Assembly: GCF_004363805.1 (NCBI RefSeq)
Contig: NZ_SNZP01000011.1
Location: 97,942 to 161,941, forward strand
Origin: Paludibacterium purpuratum
GTDB taxonomy: Bacteria; Pseudomonadota; Gammaproteobacteria; Burkholderiales; Chromobacteriaceae
Reading direction: 5' to 3'
DNA length: 64,000 nucleotides
Shown: piece after piece, positions 45,493 to 57,134 of the stretch
How positions within the stretch are numbered: the stretch's first letter is position 1
Layout: each line of letters opens with the position of its first letter
Notes under the pieces: generated by a model
The model's input: the letters and a program-made list of their open reading frames with translations, nothing else
Told to the model about the DNA's origin: nothing
Database searches by the model: none
Made by a program: the position numbers and the translations under genes

Positions 45493-47234
45493 TGAAGGTC
45501 TACCAGCCCGCCAAGCGGTTCGTTCCGCCTCCCCCCGCCCTGCGCATGTCGACAGGGCGTGTCCGTTTTATGCTCGCGGCCATGGGGCTGCTGTTCGCCG
45601 GCTTGATCGGACGCGCCATTTATCTGCAAGTGGCGCAGCAGGACTTCCTGGTCAATCAAGGCGATGCGCGCTTCCGTCGTTCGCTGGTGCTGGAGGCCAA
45701 CCGCGGCCTGATCACCGACCGCAACGGCGAGCCGTTGGCCATCAGTACCCCGGTGCAGACCATCTGGGCCAGCCCCGCCGACATGGAGCCGGTGCCGCCG
45801 GCCAAGCTGCGCGAGCTGGCGCGCTTGCTGGAAATGTCGCCGGAAGAGGTCGATAGCAAGCTGTCCGACCACAAGCGCGAATTCGTTTACCTCAAGCGCC
45901 AGATCAGCCCCGAGCTTGCGACGCAAGTGATGGCGCTCGGTATCCCCGGCATCGCCAAGCAACAGGAATTCCGCCGCTTCTATCCGGCCGGCGATATCTT
46001 CGCCCACATCATCGGTTTCACCGGTGTGGACGGTAAAGGCCAGGAAGGCGCCGAACTGGCGCGCGAGAAGATGCTGGCCGGCAGCAATGGCCGTCGCGTG
46101 GTGGTCAAGGATCGTCGCGGCCACATCATCGAGGATGTCGGTCCGGTCGAGCCGCCGCGCGATGGTCAGACCCTGATGTTGGCGGTCGACCAGCGCATCC
46201 AGTACCTGGCGTCGCGCGAACTCAAAAGCGCGGTGGAAAGCAATAAGGCCAAGGCCGGCTCCGTGGTGGTGCTCGACGCGCATAGCGGCGAATTGCTGGC
46301 GTTGGCCAACTACCCGACCTACAACCCGAACAATCGCCAGGGCGTGACCACCGAAATGATGCGCAACCGCGCGGTGATCGACACCTTCGAACCTGGCTCG
46401 ACCATGAAGCCGTTGTCGATCTCGGTGGCGCTGGAAGAGGGCAAGGCCAACGTCCATACCGTGCTCGACACACACCCGTACATGATCGGACCTGCGCGCA
46501 TCCACGACGTGACCGACTCCGACCGCCTCGACATCGAGGGCATCATCAAGAAGTCGAGCAACGTCGGTGCCAGCAAACTGGCATTGATGGTGTCGCCGCA
46601 TGACTTCTGGAGTTACTACGACTCGCTCGGCTTTGGCCGTTCGCCGGATACCGGCTTCCCCGGCGAGGCTTCCGGCCGTCTGCGCGATTGGAAGACCTGG
46701 CGCCCGATCGAGCAGGCCACCATGTCGTTCGGCTACGGCGTGTCGGTCAGCCTGCTGCAGATGGCGCGTGCCTACACCATTTTCACCAATCACGGCGAAA
46801 TGATGCCGGTGTCGCTGTATCGAACCGGCTCGCCGCTACCCGGCAAACGTGTGCTGCCGGCCAACGTCGCCGATGAAATGCGCGACGTGCTGATCGCCAA
46901 CAGCGAACCGGGCGGCGGCGCTGTCGGCGGTCGCATTCTGGGCTACAGCATCGGCGGCAAGAGCGGCACCGCGCGCAAACTGGTCGGCAACAGCTATGTG
47001 GCCGACAAGCACCGTGCACTATTTATCGGTTTTGCCCCGGGCAAGGCGCCGAAGATGATCGTGGCCGTGATGATCGACGAGCCCACGGCCGGGAAATATT
47101 ACGGTGGCGCCGTGGCGGCACCGGTTTTTGCCAATGTGGCCGGTGGTGCGTTGCGGATTCTCAACGTGCAACCGGATCAGCCGTACAACAACACCCTGTT
47201 GCCGGCAACCACGCCGATACCGGCGGATTTTTAA
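45492..47234 (+). CDS. ftsI: Septal peptidoglycan DD-transpeptidase FtsI (PBP3)
   Basis: The division-specific class B penicillin-binding protein, partner of FtsW. It has a membrane helix near residues 27-48, the pedestal domain beginning VLEANRGLITDRNGEPLA, and the transpeptidase with nucleophile Ser303 in STMKP, the second motif SSN in KKSSNVG, and the third KSGTAR near 492. The 580-residue length is typical. Coupled to ftsL by a TGATG overlap; murE starts 14 bp after. Confidence 0.97.
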   Translation: MKVYQPAKRFVPPPPALRMSTGRVRFMLAAMGLLFAGLIGRAIYLQVAQQDFLVNQGDARFRRSLVLEANRGLITDRNGEPLAISTPVQTIWASPADMEPVPPAKLRELARLLEMSPEEVDSKLSDHKREFVYLKRQISPELATQVMALGIPGIAKQQEFRRFYPAGDIFAHIIGFTGVDGKGQEGAELAREKMLAGSNGRRVVVKDRRGHIIEDVGPVEPPRDGQTLMLAVDQRIQYLASRELKSAVESNKAKAGSVVVLDAHSGELLALANYPTYNPNNRQGVTTEMMRNRAVIDTFEPGSTMKPLSISVALEEGKANVHTVLDTHPYMIGPARIHDVTDSDRLDIEGIIKKSSNVGASKLALMVSPHDFWSYYDSLGFGRSPDTGFPGEASGRLRDWKTWRPIEQATMSFGYGVSVSLLQMARAYTIFTNHGEMMPVSLYRTGSPLPGKRVLPANVADEMRDVLIANSEPGGGAVGGRILGYSIGGKSGTARKLVGNSYVADKHRALFIGFAPGKAPKMIVAVMIDEPTAGKYYGGAVAAPVFANVAGGALRILNVQPDQPYNNTLLPATTPIPADF

Positions 47235-47248
47235 AGAAAACGAGATAA

Positions 47249-48739
47249 ATGTTCAGCCGTTTGTCACCGTTGCCGGACTGGAATCCGGCGGATCTCGACC
47301 AACTCGGTGTCGCCGTCAAGCGCGTCGAGTCGGATAGCCGACGCATCGTGCCGGGCGACGTGTTTCTCGCCTTCGGCGGTGCGTTCGCCGATGGCCGCCA
47401 GTTCATCCCGATGGCCATCGCCAACGGTGCGGTCGCCGTGCTGTGGGATCCCGCGGACGGTTTTGCCTGGAAAGACGAATGGCAGGTGCCCAATCTGGCA
47501 CTGCCCGATCTGCGTCTCTACGCCGGCATCATCGCCAGCCACGTTGCCCAGGATCCGAGCAAGAGCATGCGCGTGATCGGCATTACCGGTACCAACGGCA
47601 AGACGTCGCTGTCGCACTGGCTCGCCCAGGCGTTCTCCCTGCTGGGGCAGAAGGCGGCGCTGATCGGCACCGTCGGCAACGGCATCTACGGCGAATTGAC
47701 CGAAACCACCCACACCACGCCCGACCCGGTGACCATCCAGCACAAGCTGGCCGAATACCGTCGCCAGGGCGCGCACGTCGTCACCATGGAAGTGTCGTCG
47801 CACGGCCTGGATCAGGTGCGTGTCAACGGCGTGCAGTTCCATACCGCGCTGTTCACCAATCTGACGCGCGACCACCTCGATTATCACGGCACCATGGAAG
47901 CGTACGGCGCCGCCAAGGAGCGTCTGTTCCACTGGCAGGGGCTGCAGAACGCCATCGTGAATGTCGACGACGATTTCGGCCGTGCCATGGTCGGTCGCCT
48001 GGATCGCCAACAGGTGCGTGTCATCACCTATGGCCTGGAGCAAGGCGATGTACGCCCGCTGTCGCTATCCAATTCGCTCGACGGCCTGCAGATGCGCGTT
48101 ACCACGCCGTGGGGCGAGGTCGATATCCGTAGCGGCCTATTGGGGCGCTTCAACGCCGCCAACCTGTTGGCAAGCCTGGCGACGCTGTGCGCCGGCGGCG
48201 TCGATCTGACGATTGCCGCGCAAGCGCTGGGTAAGATCCAGCCGGCCCGCGGTCGCATGCAATGCATCGGCGGCGCGCACGAACCGCTGGTGGTGGTCGA
48301 CTATGCCCACACCCCCGACGCACTCGACAAGGCGCTGTCGACCTTGGCGGAAATCCGCCCGTCCGGCAGCCGGCTGTTCTGCGTCTTCGGCTGTGGCGGC
48401 GATCGCGACAACGGCAAGCGGCCGATCATGGGCGGGATCGCCGAAAGCTTGGCCGACGTCACCGTGCTGACCAGCGACAATCCGCGCAGCGAAGACCCGA
48501 TGGCGATCATCAACCAGGTGCTCGCCGGCATGAAGCAGCCCGGGCATGTGGAATCCGACCGCGAGCAGGCGATCCATTGGGCTGTCGAACAGGCTCGCGC
48601 CGGCGACATCATTCTGATCGCCGGCAAGGGGCACGAAGAGTACCAGGACATCAACGGCGTCAAACGGCCGTTCTCGGACTTCCGCGTGGCGGAAGAGGCG
48701 CTGACCGAATGGGGCAAGACACATGATGACGCTATCTGA
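47249..48739 (+). CDS. murE: UDP-N-acetylmuramoyl-L-alanyl-D-glutamate--2,6-diaminopimelate ligase
   Basis: Adds the third amino acid to the peptidoglycan stem peptide using ATP. The Mur-ligase P-loop GTNGKTS lies near residues 113-120. The DNPRSEDP motif, with DNPR at 410-413, is the signature of meso-diaminopimelate specificity, so the wall is of the usual Gram-negative A1gamma type. Other features include HTTPDP and the carbamylated-Lys region. The 496-residue length is normal. It overlaps murF by 17 bp. Confidence 0.97.
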   Translation: MFSRLSPLPDWNPADLDQLGVAVKRVESDSRRIVPGDVFLAFGGAFADGRQFIPMAIANGAVAVLWDPADGFAWKDEWQVPNLALPDLRLYAGIIASHVAQDPSKSMRVIGITGTNGKTSLSHWLAQAFSLLGQKAALIGTVGNGIYGELTETTHTTPDPVTIQHKLAEYRRQGAHVVTMEVSSHGLDQVRVNGVQFHTALFTNLTRDHLDYHGTMEAYGAAKERLFHWQGLQNAIVNVDDDFGRAMVGRLDRQQVRVITYGLEQGDVRPLSLSNSLDGLQMRVTTPWGEVDIRSGLLGRFNAANLLASLATLCAGGVDLTIAAQALGKIQPARGRMQCIGGAHEPLVVVDYAHTPDALDKALSTLAEIRPSGSRLFCVFGCGGDRDNGKRPIMGGIAESLADVTVLTSDNPRSEDPMAIINQVLAGMKQPGHVESDREQAIHWAVEQARAGDIILIAGKGHEEYQDINGVKRPFSDFRVAEEALTEWGKTHDDAI

Positions 48740-50078
48740 AGCCGCACGCCTGGCGGGCGGTGTACTGCACGGTAGCGATGCCGACGTGACGCGGGTCGTG
48801 ACCGATAGTCGAGCCATTCAGGCCGGCGATCTGTTCGTGGCGCTCAAAGGCGAGCGCTTCGATGCGCACGATTTTGTGGCCGGCGCGCTAGAAAAGGGCG
48901 CCGCTGGCGCGATCGTGGCCGAGGGTTTTGCGCTGGAGGGCGCCAATCTGATCGTGGTGGACGACACCCGATTGGCGTTGGGCCGCCTCGCCGCCGGCTG
49001 GCGCGCACGTTTCGATATGCCGCTGATCGGCATTACCGGCTCCAACGGCAAGACCACCGTCAAGGAAATGCTGGCCGCCATCCTGCGCGCGTATGTCGGC
49101 GAGGACGCCGTGCTGGTGACCGCCGGCAACTTCAACAACGACATCGGTTTGCCGCTGACTTTGCTCGGCCTGAACCGGAACCATCGCTTCGCCGTGATCG
49201 AAATGGGCATGAACCATACCGGCGAGCTGGCATATCTGTCCGCACTGGCGCGTCCGGATGTGGCGCTGATCAACAATGCGCTGCGCGCCCATCTGGGGCA
49301 GTTCGACTCGGTGCAAGCCATCGCGCACGCCAAGGCTGAGATTTTCGACGGCCTGGGCGACCAGGGTATCGCGGTCTTCAACGCCGAAGATGCCAATGCC
49401 GATCTGTTTGCCGCGGCCGCCGGCAAGCGCCCCATGTTGCGCTTCGGACTGAAAACCGGCGATGTGCGCGCGCTGAACTACACCCTGGGCAACGATGGCA
49501 GCAGCGTGACGCTGCATACCCCGCTGGGCGAGTTGGCCGTGCGGGTACCGGCCCCGGGCGAGCATAACGTCAAGAATGCCTTGGCCGCCGCCTCGCTGGC
49601 GCTGGCGCTGGACGTGCCGGCCGCCGCCATTACGCGCGGTCTGATGGGGTTCCAAGGCGTCAAGGGACGACTACAGAAGAAGATCGCCAAGAACGGTGCC
49701 ACCGTGCTTGACGATACCTACAACGCCAATCCGGATTCGATGAAGGCCGGTTTGGCGGTGCTGTCGAAGCGCGCCGCGCCGCGTTGGTTCGTGATGGGCG
49801 ACATGGGCGAATTGGGCGAGGGCGCCGCGGCGTTGCATGCCGAAGTCGGCCAGAACGCGCGCGAGCTGGGGATCGACATGCTGGTCACGTTAGGCCAGGA
49901 GAGCCGTGCCGCCTGCGAAGCCTTCGGCGCGCCGGCAAGACATTTCGAAGCGATCGAGCCCTTACTCGCCTGGCTGAACACGGCCTTGCCGTATAACGCC
50001 AACGTGTTGGTCAAGGGCTCGCACTTCATGAATATGGATCGTGTCGTCGACCACCTGGTCGGCCAGAAGGGGAATTGA
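48723..50078 (+). CDS. murF: UDP-N-acetylmuramoyl-tripeptide--D-alanyl-D-alanine ligase
   Basis: Adds the D-Ala-D-Ala dipeptide made by Ddl to complete the stem pentapeptide. The P-loop [10 protein letters not shown] lies near residues 101-110, [11 protein letters not shown] and the [10 protein letters not shown] motif of MurF follow. The 451-residue length is normal. Two Met codons are adjacent at the start (48723 and 48726); either could be used. It is 1 bp before mraY. Confidence 0.97.
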   Translation: MMTLSEAARLAGGVLHGSDADVTRVVTDSRAIQAGDLFVALKGERFDAHDFVAGALEKGAAGAIVAEGFALEGANLIVVDDTRLALGRLAAGWRARFDMPLIGITGSNGKTTVKEMLAAILRAYVGEDAVLVTAGNFNNDIGLPLTLLGLNRNHRFAVIEMGMNHTGELAYLSALARPDVALINNALRAHLGQFDSVQAIAHAKAEIFDGLGDQGIAVFNAEDANADLFAAAAGKRPMLRFGLKTGDVRALNYTLGNDGSSVTLHTPLGELAVRVPAPGEHNVKNALAAASLALALDVPAAAITRGLMGFQGVKGRLQKKIAKNGATVLDDTYNANPDSMKAGLAVLSKRAAPRWFVMGDMGELGEGAAALHAEVGQNARELGIDMLVTLGQESRAACEAFGAPARHFEAIEPLLAWLNTALPYNANVLVKGSHFMNMDRVVDHLVGQKGN

Positions 50079-50079
50079 A

Positions 50080-51165
50080 GTGTTGCTTTGGTTAGCCGAT
50101 TTGCTTGCGCATCATATCCGCGCATTCAGTGTTTTCAACTACGTCACGCTGCGGGCCGTGCTGGCATCGCTGACGTCGTTGGGGATCTCGCTGTTCATGG
50201 GCCCGATACTGATCCGCAAGCTGACCGAACTGAAGGCCGGGCAGGCCGTGCGTTCGGATGGCCCGCAAACCCACTTGGTCAAGGCCGGTACGCCGACCAT
50301 GGGCGGCACATTGATTCTGCTGTCGATCACCCTGACCGTGCTGCTGTGGGCCGACCTGCGCAACAAGTATGTCTGGCTGCTGCTGGCGGTGATGCTCAGC
50401 ACAGGCGCCGTCGGCTTCTACGACGACTGGCGCAAGGTGGTGTATCGCGATCCGAAGGGTATCTCGGCGCGCGCCAAGATGTTCTGGCAATCGGTCATCG
50501 CCATCGGCGCCGGGGTGATTTTGGCAGGTACCGCCAGCCTGCCGGCGACGACCGAGTTTATCGTGCCGTTCTTCAAGAACGTCATCTATCCGTTCGGCGT
50601 CATCGGCTTTTGCGTGCTGACCTACCTGGTGATCGTCGGTGCCTCCAATGCCGTCAATCTGACCGATGGCCTGGACGGGTTGGCCGCGTTGCCGACCGTA
50701 CTGGTTGCCGCCGCGCTGGCCATTTTCGCCTATATCGCCGGCCACGCCGTGTTTTCCAAGTACCTGGGCATGCCGTTCATCCCCGGCGCGCATGAAGTGG
50801 CGGTTTTCTGCGCTGCGATCTGCGGCGCCTGCCTGGGCTTTTTGTGGTTCAACGCCTACCCGGCCCAGGTGTTCATGGGCGACGTGGGCGCGCTGGCGCT
50901 GGGCGCCGCGTTGGGTTTGGTGGCGGTGATCGTGCGCCAGGAAGTCGTGTTCTTCATCATGGGCGGTCTGTTCGTGATGGAGGCGTTGTCCGTGATGATC
51001 CAGGTCGCCTCGTTCAAGCTGACCGGCAAGCGCGTGTTCCGCATGGCACCGCTGCATCATCACTATGAACTGAAGGGCTGGAAGGAAACGCAAGTGGTCG
51101 TGCGTTTCTGGATCATCACCATGATGCTGGTGCTGATCGGCCTGTCCACCATCAAGCTGCGTTGA
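50080..51165 (+). CDS. mraY: Phospho-N-acetylmuramoyl-pentapeptide-transferase
   Basis: The inner-membrane enzyme that makes lipid I by transferring phospho-MurNAc-pentapeptide to undecaprenyl phosphate. The 361-residue protein has about ten helices. The Mg-binding [10 protein letters not shown] block and the HHHYELKGW motif near the C-terminus are diagnostic. The start is a GTG at 50080 preceded by AAGGGGA; this agrees with the usual short LLWLAD N-terminus. A longer frame into murF is not supported. Confidence 0.96.
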   Translation: MLLWLADLLAHHIRAFSVFNYVTLRAVLASLTSLGISLFMGPILIRKLTELKAGQAVRSDGPQTHLVKAGTPTMGGTLILLSITLTVLLWADLRNKYVWLLLAVMLSTGAVGFYDDWRKVVYRDPKGISARAKMFWQSVIAIGAGVILAGTASLPATTEFIVPFFKNVIYPFGVIGFCVLTYLVIVGASNAVNLTDGLDGLAALPTVLVAAALAIFAYIAGHAVFSKYLGMPFIPGAHEVAVFCAAICGACLGFLWFNAYPAQVFMGDVGALALGAALGLVAVIVRQEVVFFIMGGLFVMEALSVMIQVASFKLTGKRVFRMAPLHHHYELKGWKETQVVVRFWIITMMLVLIGLSTIKLR

Positions 51166-51173
51166 GGATGACA

Positions 51174-52541
51174 ATGAATTTCGCCAACCGTCACATCATG
51201 GTCGTGGGGCTCGGGGATTCCGGGCTTGCCACTGTGCGCTGGCTCGCCGCGCACGGCGCGACCGTGTCGGTGGCGGATAGCCGCGACAACCCGCCCAACC
51301 TCGACGTCATCCGCGCCGAGTTGCCGGATGTGAACGTGCGCGCCGGCGCATTCGACGACGCCGCCTTCGATGGCGTCGACATGCTGGTCGTCAGCCCGGG
51401 CGTGGCGGTGGCCACACCGGCGATCCGCGCCTATCGCGAGCGAGGCGGCCGCGTCGTCGGCGACATCGAACTGTTCGCCCGTGCGATCGCCGGTACCTCG
51501 GCGCGCGTGATCGCCATTTCCGGCTCCAACGGTAAGAGCACGGTCACCACGCTGGTCGGTCATCTCTGCCAAAGCGCGGGACTGGATACCATGGTGGCCG
51601 GCAACATCGGCCTGCCCGTGCTCGAAGCGCTCGCCGAGCGCGAAGCCAGCGGGCGCATGCCCGACGTATGGGTGCTGGAATTGTCCAGCTTCCAACTGGA
51701 AACCACGGCCAGCCTGCGCGCCGACGCGGCTACGGTACTGAATATCTCCGAGGATCACCTCGATCGTTACAACGACTTGCTCGATTACGCGCACGCCAAG
51801 ACCGCCGTGTTCAACGGCGCCGGGGTTCAGGTGTTGAACGCCGAAGACCCGCTGGTGCGTGCCATGGTTCGCCCGGGGCACGTCGTGAAGTGGTTTGCGC
51901 TCGATGACGCGGCCGACTACGGTCTGCGCCTGCAAAACGGCCAGGGCTGGTTGTGCTGTGCGGGCGAGCCGGTGTTCGACCTCGCGCGCCTGCCGCTCGA
52001 AGGGTTGCACAACGCCGCCAACGCGCTGGCCGCGCTGGCGCTGTGCGAAGGCATCGGCCTGGCGCGCGAACGCCTGCTGGCCGGTCTGGAAAGCTTCCGC
52101 GGCTTGCCGCATCGCGTCGAACTGATCAACGAGTTCGGCGGCATCAAATTCATCGACGACTCCAAGGGCACCAACGTCGGCGCCACGGTCGCCGCCTTGA
52201 ACGGCATGATTCGCCCGGTGGTACTGATCGCCGGCGGCGATGGCAAGGGGCAGGATTTCGCACCGCTGGCCCCGGCGTGCCGTCGTATCGTGCGTGCCGT
52301 GATGTTGATCGGCCGCGATGCCGGCAAGATCCGCGCCGCACTGGCCGACAGCGGCATCGAGATGGTCGACTTCGCCAGCCTGCAGGACGCGACCCGCGCC
52401 GCAGCGGCCAAGGCGCAATCCGGGGATGTGGTGTTGTTGTCGCCGGCGTGCGCCAGCCTCGATATGTTCCGCAACTACGCAGAGCGTGCTCAGGTGTTCG
52501 TCGACACCGTGCGTGCCGTGCAAAGTGAAAGCGGGCAATGA
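51174..52541 (+). CDS. murD: UDP-N-acetylmuramoylalanine--D-glutamate ligase
   Basis: Adds D-glutamate to UDP-MurNAc-L-Ala. An N-terminal Rossmann-like domain starts [10 protein letters not shown], the P-loop SGSNGKST is near residues 114-122, and [10 protein letters not shown] and the [11 protein letters not shown] segment (about 325-335) are MurD features. The ATG at 51174 has GAGG six bases upstream; earlier in-frame starts at 51162 (TTG) and 51168 (ATG) lie too close to that site. Length is 455 residues. Overlaps ftsW by 4 bp. Confidence 0.96.
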   Translation: MNFANRHIMVVGLGDSGLATVRWLAAHGATVSVADSRDNPPNLDVIRAELPDVNVRAGAFDDAAFDGVDMLVVSPGVAVATPAIRAYRERGGRVVGDIELFARAIAGTSARVIAISGSNGKSTVTTLVGHLCQSAGLDTMVAGNIGLPVLEALAEREASGRMPDVWVLELSSFQLETTASLRADAATVLNISEDHLDRYNDLLDYAHAKTAVFNGAGVQVLNAEDPLVRAMVRPGHVVKWFALDDAADYGLRLQNGQGWLCCAGEPVFDLARLPLEGLHNAANALAALALCEGIGLARERLLAGLESFRGLPHRVELINEFGGIKFIDDSKGTNVGATVAALNGMIRPVVLIAGGDGKGQDFAPLAPACRRIVRAVMLIGRDAGKIRAALADSGIEMVDFASLQDATRAAAAKAQSGDVVLLSPACASLDMFRNYAERAQVFVDTVRAVQSESGQ

Positions 52542-53698
52542 CGACGGCCAGCATGAAAGGCGCCTACGCGGCCACCACCATCCTCGACGAGGCGCTGGCC
52601 TGGGCCATCGCCTTGCTGCTGTCGATCAGCCTGGTGATGGTGTATTCCGCGTCGGTGGCTTATGCCGAGGCCGATGCGGCGACACAGAACAAGTATTTCT
52701 ATTTGATTCGCCATGTGATTTTCATGGTGATCGGCTTGGCCGGCGGCTATGTGGCGTTCCAAATTCCGACGGCCTTCTGGCAGAAGTATGCCGGCAAGAT
52801 CTTCTTGATCGGGGTGGTGCTGTTGGTGCTGGTGCTGATTCCGGGCATCGGACGCGTGGTCAACGGCTCGCGGCGCTGGATCTCGCTGTTCGTGATCAAT
52901 TTGCAGCCGTCCGAACTGATGAAGATGGCCACGGTGTTGTATGCGGCGGATTACACGGTGCGCAAGTCGCACAAGCTGCACAGCTTGAAGGAAGGCTTTT
53001 TGCCGATGTTCATCGCCATGGTGGTGGTGGCCTTCCTGCTGTTGCGCGAGCCGGACTTCGGCGCGCTGATGGTGGTGATGACGATCGCGATGGGCATCTT
53101 GTTCCTCGGCGGCATCAACATGCGCATCTTTTCCGGCCTGGCCGTCATGGCGTTGGTGGCGATCGTGCTGCTGATCATCAGTTCGCCCTACCGTCTCAAG
53201 CGGGTGCTGGGTTTCATGGACCCGTGGGACGATCCGTTCGGCAAGGGCTATCAGTTGTCGCACTCGCTGATCGCCATCGGCCGCGGCGAATGGTTCGGCG
53301 TTGGATTGGGCGCCAGCGTCGAGAAACTGTTTTATCTGCCGGAGGCGCACACCGACTTCATCTTGGCGGTGATCGCCGAGGAGTTCGGCTTCTTCGGCAT
53401 TTGCGTGTTGATTGCGATTTACGCCTGGATCGTGCGCCGCGCGTTCCACATCGGCGTCGAGTCGCGCAAGCTCGAACGCTACTACCAGGCGTTGGTGGCG
53501 CAAGGCATCGGTATTTGGCTCGGGATTCAGGCCTTTTTCAACATGGGCGTGAACATGGGTCTTTTGCCGACCAAGGGTCTGACCTTGCCGCTGATGTCGT
53601 TCGGCGGCTCGGCGATGTTGTTCAACCTGATGTCGATGGCGCTGTTGCTACGCGTCGACTACGAAAATCGGAGGATCATGCGCGGTTACAAGGGCTAA
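52538..53698 (+). CDS. ftsW: Septal peptidoglycan glycosyltransferase FtsW
   Basis: A SEDS-family polymerase that uses lipid II at the septum together with FtsI. The 386-residue protein has about ten helices. The [21 protein letters not shown] block, LLREPDFGA with the catalytic Asp, and the C-terminal [11 protein letters not shown] motif are typical. Its start overlaps murD by 4 bp. It differs from RodA at 34476 in its N-terminal extension and flanking division genes. Confidence 0.96.
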   Translation: MTTASMKGAYAATTILDEALAWAIALLLSISLVMVYSASVAYAEADAATQNKYFYLIRHVIFMVIGLAGGYVAFQIPTAFWQKYAGKIFLIGVVLLVLVLIPGIGRVVNGSRRWISLFVINLQPSELMKMATVLYAADYTVRKSHKLHSLKEGFLPMFIAMVVVAFLLLREPDFGALMVVMTIAMGILFLGGINMRIFSGLAVMALVAIVLLIISSPYRLKRVLGFMDPWDDPFGKGYQLSHSLIAIGRGEWFGVGLGASVEKLFYLPEAHTDFILAVIAEEFGFFGICVLIAIYAWIVRRAFHIGVESRKLERYYQALVAQGIGIWLGIQAFFNMGVNMGLLPTKGLTLPLMSFGGSAMLFNLMSMALLLRVDYENRRIMRGYKG

Positions 53699-53717
53699 CC
53701 CGCATGGAGAGCGAACA

Positions 53718-54788
53718 ATGGCGAACAAAACCGTAATGATCATGGCAGGCGGTACCGGGGGGCACATCTTCCCGGCGCTGGCCGTGGCCGACGTGCTGAA
53801 AGCGCGCGGCTGGCAAGTGATCTGGCTCGGTGCCGAGGGCGGCATGGAAACCCGTCTGGTGCCGCAGCACGGCTACGCCATCGAAACGGTGCGCATTGCA
53901 GGCATGCGCAAGAATGGGCTCAAGCGCTGGTTGTCGCTGCCGTTCATGATGGCCGCTGCGCTCTTGCGCACCACCGGGGTCATTCTGCGCCACCGGCCCG
54001 ACATCGCCGTCGGCTTCGGCGGCTACACCGGTTTCCCGGGCGGACTGATGAGCCGCGTGCTGTGGAAGCCGCTGGTGATCCACGAACAGAACTCGGTGGC
54101 CGGGCTGACCAATCGCCTGTTGTCGAAGATCGCCAACCGCACGCTGTTCGCCTTCCCGGGCGCTTTCCCGGGCAATGAGGGCCGGGTCGGCAATCCGGTG
54201 CGCGCGGAGATTGCCGCCGTGGCCGAGCCCGATGTGCGCTTCAATGGTCGCGAAGGCGCGCTGCGCGTGCTGGTGGTCGGCGGCAGCCTGGGCGCCAAGG
54301 TCTTGAACGAAACCCTGCCGAGCGCACTGGCCATGATCCCGGCCGAACGCCGTCCCCTGGTGGTGCACCAGGCCGGCGTCAAGCAGATCGACGCGCTCAA
54401 GCAGTCGTATGCCGACGCCGGTATCGAGGCCGATTGCCGCGCCTTTATCGACGATATGGCCGGCGAGTACGCCGCCGCCGATCTGGTGATCTGCCGCGCC
54501 GGCGCCTTGACGGTGGCCGAGCTCGCCGCCGCTGGCGTTGCCAGCGTGCTGGTGCCGCTGCCGACCGCGGTGGACGACCATCAGACCGGCAACGCCCGTT
54601 ACCTCGAACAGGCCGGTGCCGCCCGCCTCATGCCGCAAAAGACGCTGACGGCCGAAGGGCTCGCGGCGGTTTTACAGAACACGACGCGCGCCGAGTGCCT
54701 GGAAATGGCTCGACGTGCACGCAGCCTCGCCATCGTCGATGCCGCCACGCGCGTGGCCGACGAATGCGAAGCACTGACAAGAGAATGA
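53718..54788 (+). CDS. murG: UDP-N-acetylglucosamine--N-acetylmuramyl-(pentapeptide) pyrophosphoryl-undecaprenol GlcNAc transferase
   Basis: A peripheral inner-membrane GT-B enzyme that converts lipid I to lipid II. The N-terminal [14 protein letters not shown] near residues 10-23 is the lipid-pyrophosphate loop, [11 protein letters not shown] and HEQNSVAG follow, and the C-terminal donor site shows [22 protein letters not shown] and the DDHQTGNAR segment. Length is 356 residues. The start ATG follows GAGAGCGA. It sits 1 bp before murC. Confidence 0.96.
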   Translation: MANKTVMIMAGGTGGHIFPALAVADVLKARGWQVIWLGAEGGMETRLVPQHGYAIETVRIAGMRKNGLKRWLSLPFMMAAALLRTTGVILRHRPDIAVGFGGYTGFPGGLMSRVLWKPLVIHEQNSVAGLTNRLLSKIANRTLFAFPGAFPGNEGRVGNPVRAEIAAVAEPDVRFNGREGALRVLVVGGSLGAKVLNETLPSALAMIPAERRPLVVHQAGVKQIDALKQSYADAGIEADCRAFIDDMAGEYAAADLVICRAGALTVAELAAAGVASVLVPLPTAVDDHQTGNARYLEQAGAARLMPQKTLTAEGLAAVLQNTTRAECLEMARRARSLAIVDAATRVADECEALTRE

Positions 54789-54789
54789 A

Positions 54790-56178
54790 ATGAAACACAG
54801 AGTCAACCACATCCATTTCGTAGGCATCGGCGGCGTCGGCATGAGCGGCATCGCCGAGGTGCTGCTGAATCTGGGCTACAAGGTCAGCGGTTCCGACGTG
54901 TCGGATAACGCGACGACCAAGCGATTGGTCGGGCAGGGCGCGGACGTTTTCTTCGGCCATGACGCCACCTACGTGCAAGGCGCCGATGTGGTGGTGACCT
55001 CGACCGCGGTGCGGGCCGACAACCCGGAAGTACAAGCCGCGCGCGCACAGAACATCGCGGTGATTCCGCGCGCGCTGATGCTAGCCGAACTGATGCGCTT
55101 CAAGCAGGGCATCGCCATTGCCGGCACGCACGGCAAGACCACCACCACGAGCCTGGTCTCGTCGGTGCTGGCCGCCGCCGGCCTGGATCCGACCTTCGTC
55201 ATCGGCGGCAAGCTGACCGCCGCCGGTACCAATGCCCGGCTGGGCTCTGGAGACTTCCTGGTGGCCGAGGCCGACGAATCGGATGCGTCGTTCCTGTATC
55301 TGACGCCGGTGATGGCGGTGGTAACCAATATCGACGCCGATCACATGGATACCTATGGGCATGACTTCGACAAGCTGAAGCAAGCCTTCGTCGATTTCCT
55401 GCAGCGCCTGCCGTTCTACGGTTGCGCCGCGCTGTGCGTCGACGATCCGCAGGTACGCGAGATTCTGCCGCGCATCACCAAGCCGGTGACCACCTACGGT
55501 CTCGACGAGGGGGCGCACATCCGCGCGGTGGATGTGGTGGCCGATGCCGGGCGCATGCGCTTCGACGTGGTTTTGCAAGATGGCCAGCGTTTCCCTGTGC
55601 TGCTCAACCTGCCGGGCCGCCACAACGTGCAGAACGCCTTGGCCGCGATTGCGATTGGCCTGGAGTGCGGCGCGGATATTCCGTCCATTCAGCGGGGGCT
55701 GGCGGATTTCGCCGGCGTTGGCCGGCGCTTCCAGCGTTACGGCGAGGTGGCTTGCCAAAACGGTGGACAGTTCACGCTGATCGACGATTACGGTCATCAC
55801 CCGGTGGAGATGGCGGCGACGTTGGCGGCTGTACGCGGCGCCTTCCCGTCGCGCCGACTGCTGTTGGCATTCCAACCGCACCGTTATACCCGCACCCGCG
55901 ATCTGTTCGAGGACTTCGTCAAGGTGCTGTCGACGGTCGATGGTCTGTTGCTGGGCGAGGTGTATGCCGCCGGCGAGGCGCCGATCGTGGCGGCCGATGG
56001 CCGGGCGCTGGCACGTGCGGTGCGAGTGGGCGGTAAGGTGGAGCCGGTGTTCGTCGAGGCCATCGAGGATATGCCGCAGGCGATTCTCGATGCGGCGCGC
56101 GATGGCGATGTGGTGGTGACCATGGGCGCGGGGTCGGTCGGCGCGGTGCCGGGCAAGGTCGTGGCTCAACAGGTTTGA
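54790..56178 (+). CDS. murC: UDP-N-acetylmuramate--L-alanine ligase
   Basis: Starts stem peptide synthesis by adding L-alanine to UDP-MurNAc. [17 protein letters not shown] near residues 9-25 is the uridine-binding fold, [10 protein letters not shown] near 110-120 the P-loop, and DDYGHHPVE near 334-342 a MurC signature. Length is 462 residues. murB, which makes its substrate and often lies next, is absent here; ddl follows directly. Confidence 0.97.
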   Translation: MKHRVNHIHFVGIGGVGMSGIAEVLLNLGYKVSGSDVSDNATTKRLVGQGADVFFGHDATYVQGADVVVTSTAVRADNPEVQAARAQNIAVIPRALMLAELMRFKQGIAIAGTHGKTTTTSLVSSVLAAAGLDPTFVIGGKLTAAGTNARLGSGDFLVAEADESDASFLYLTPVMAVVTNIDADHMDTYGHDFDKLKQAFVDFLQRLPFYGCAALCVDDPQVREILPRITKPVTTYGLDEGAHIRAVDVVADAGRMRFDVVLQDGQRFPVLLNLPGRHNVQNALAAIAIGLECGADIPSIQRGLADFAGVGRRFQRYGEVACQNGGQFTLIDDYGHHPVEMAATLAAVRGAFPSRRLLLAFQPHRYTRTRDLFEDFVKVLSTVDGLLLGEVYAAGEAPIVAADGRALARAVRVGGKVEPVFVEAIEDMPQAILDAARDGDVVVTMGAGSVGAVPGKVVAQQV

Positions 56179-56222
56179 AGCAAATTTTGGTCGCTGGGCG
56201 ACAGGTACAGGACAACAAGGCA

Positions 56223-57134
56223 ATGAAGCAGTACGGCAAAGTGGCAGTGATGATGGGCGGTTCCTCCTCCGAGCGCGAGGTGTCGCTGATGAGCGGCGGC
56301 GGCGTGCTTAAGGCGCTGCAGTCGCGCGGCGTGGACGCCCATGCATTCGATCCTTCCGAGAAGCCGCTTTTCGCGCTCAAGGAAGAGGGATTCGAGCGCG
56401 TGTTCATCATCCTGCACGGCCCATTCGGCGAGGATGGCACGCTGCAGGGCGCGCTGGAAACCATGGGCATCCCGTATACCGGGTGCGGCGTGATGGCCTC
56501 GGCCATCGGCATGGACAAGTGGCGCACCAAGCTCTTGTGGCAATCGATCGGTCTGCCGGTGCCGGCGTTCCGGCTGCTGGAAGAGGGTAGCGATCTGGAT
56601 CGGGTCGTGGCCGAGCTGGGCTTGCCGCTGTTCGTCAAGCCGGCCTGCGAAGGTTCGAGCTTTGGCGTCACCAAGGTAAAAACGGCTGCTGATATGCGAG
56701 CAGCCTATGAAGAAGCAAAAAAGTACGACGATCTGATTCTGGCCGAGCAGTTCATCGGTGGCGGCGAATATACCTGCGCCATCCTGGGCGAACGGGCGTT
56801 GCCGTCCATTAAGATCGAACCGGCCACCGAGTTTTACGACTACCAGGCCAAGTATTTCCGCGACGACACCGTGTATCGTTGCCCGTCCGGCCTGGACGCC
56901 GAGACCGAGGCGCGGGTGCACCAGCTGGCGCTGAAGGCTTTCCAGGTGATGGGCGGCACGGGCTGGGGACGCATCGACTTTTTGATGGACGAAGCCGGTC
57001 GGCCGTATCTGCTGGAAGCGAATACCGCACCGGGCATGACCAGCCACAGCTTGGTGCCGATGGCGGCGCGTCAGGCCGGCATGAGTTACGAGGATCTGTG
57101 CTTGGCGGTATTGGATTTGGCGCATGTGGGATAA
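56223..57134 (+). CDS. ddl: D-alanine--D-alanine ligase
   Basis: An ATP-grasp enzyme that makes the D-Ala-D-Ala dipeptide for Mur[15 protein letters not shown] near residues 12-25 holds the Glu that binds the first D-Ala; [23 protein letters not shown] and [13 protein letters not shown] are the other family motifs. I chose the ATG at 56223; an earlier TTG at 56175 would overlap murC but adds 16 atypical residues. Length is 303 residues. It overlaps ftsQ by 11 bp. Confidence 0.95.
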   Translation: MKQYGKVAVMMGGSSSEREVSLMSGGGVLKALQSRGVDAHAFDPSEKPLFALKEEGFERVFIILHGPFGEDGTLQGALETMGIPYTGCGVMASAIGMDKWRTKLLWQSIGLPVPAFRLLEEGSDLDRVVAELGLPLFVKPACEGSSFGVTKVKTAADMRAAYEEAKKYDDLILAEQFIGGGEYTCAILGERALPSIKIEPATEFYDYQAKYFRDDTVYRCPSGLDAETEARVHQLALKAFQVMGGTGWGRIDFLMDEAGRPYLLEANTAPGMTSHSLVPMAARQAGMSYEDLCLAVLDLAHVG

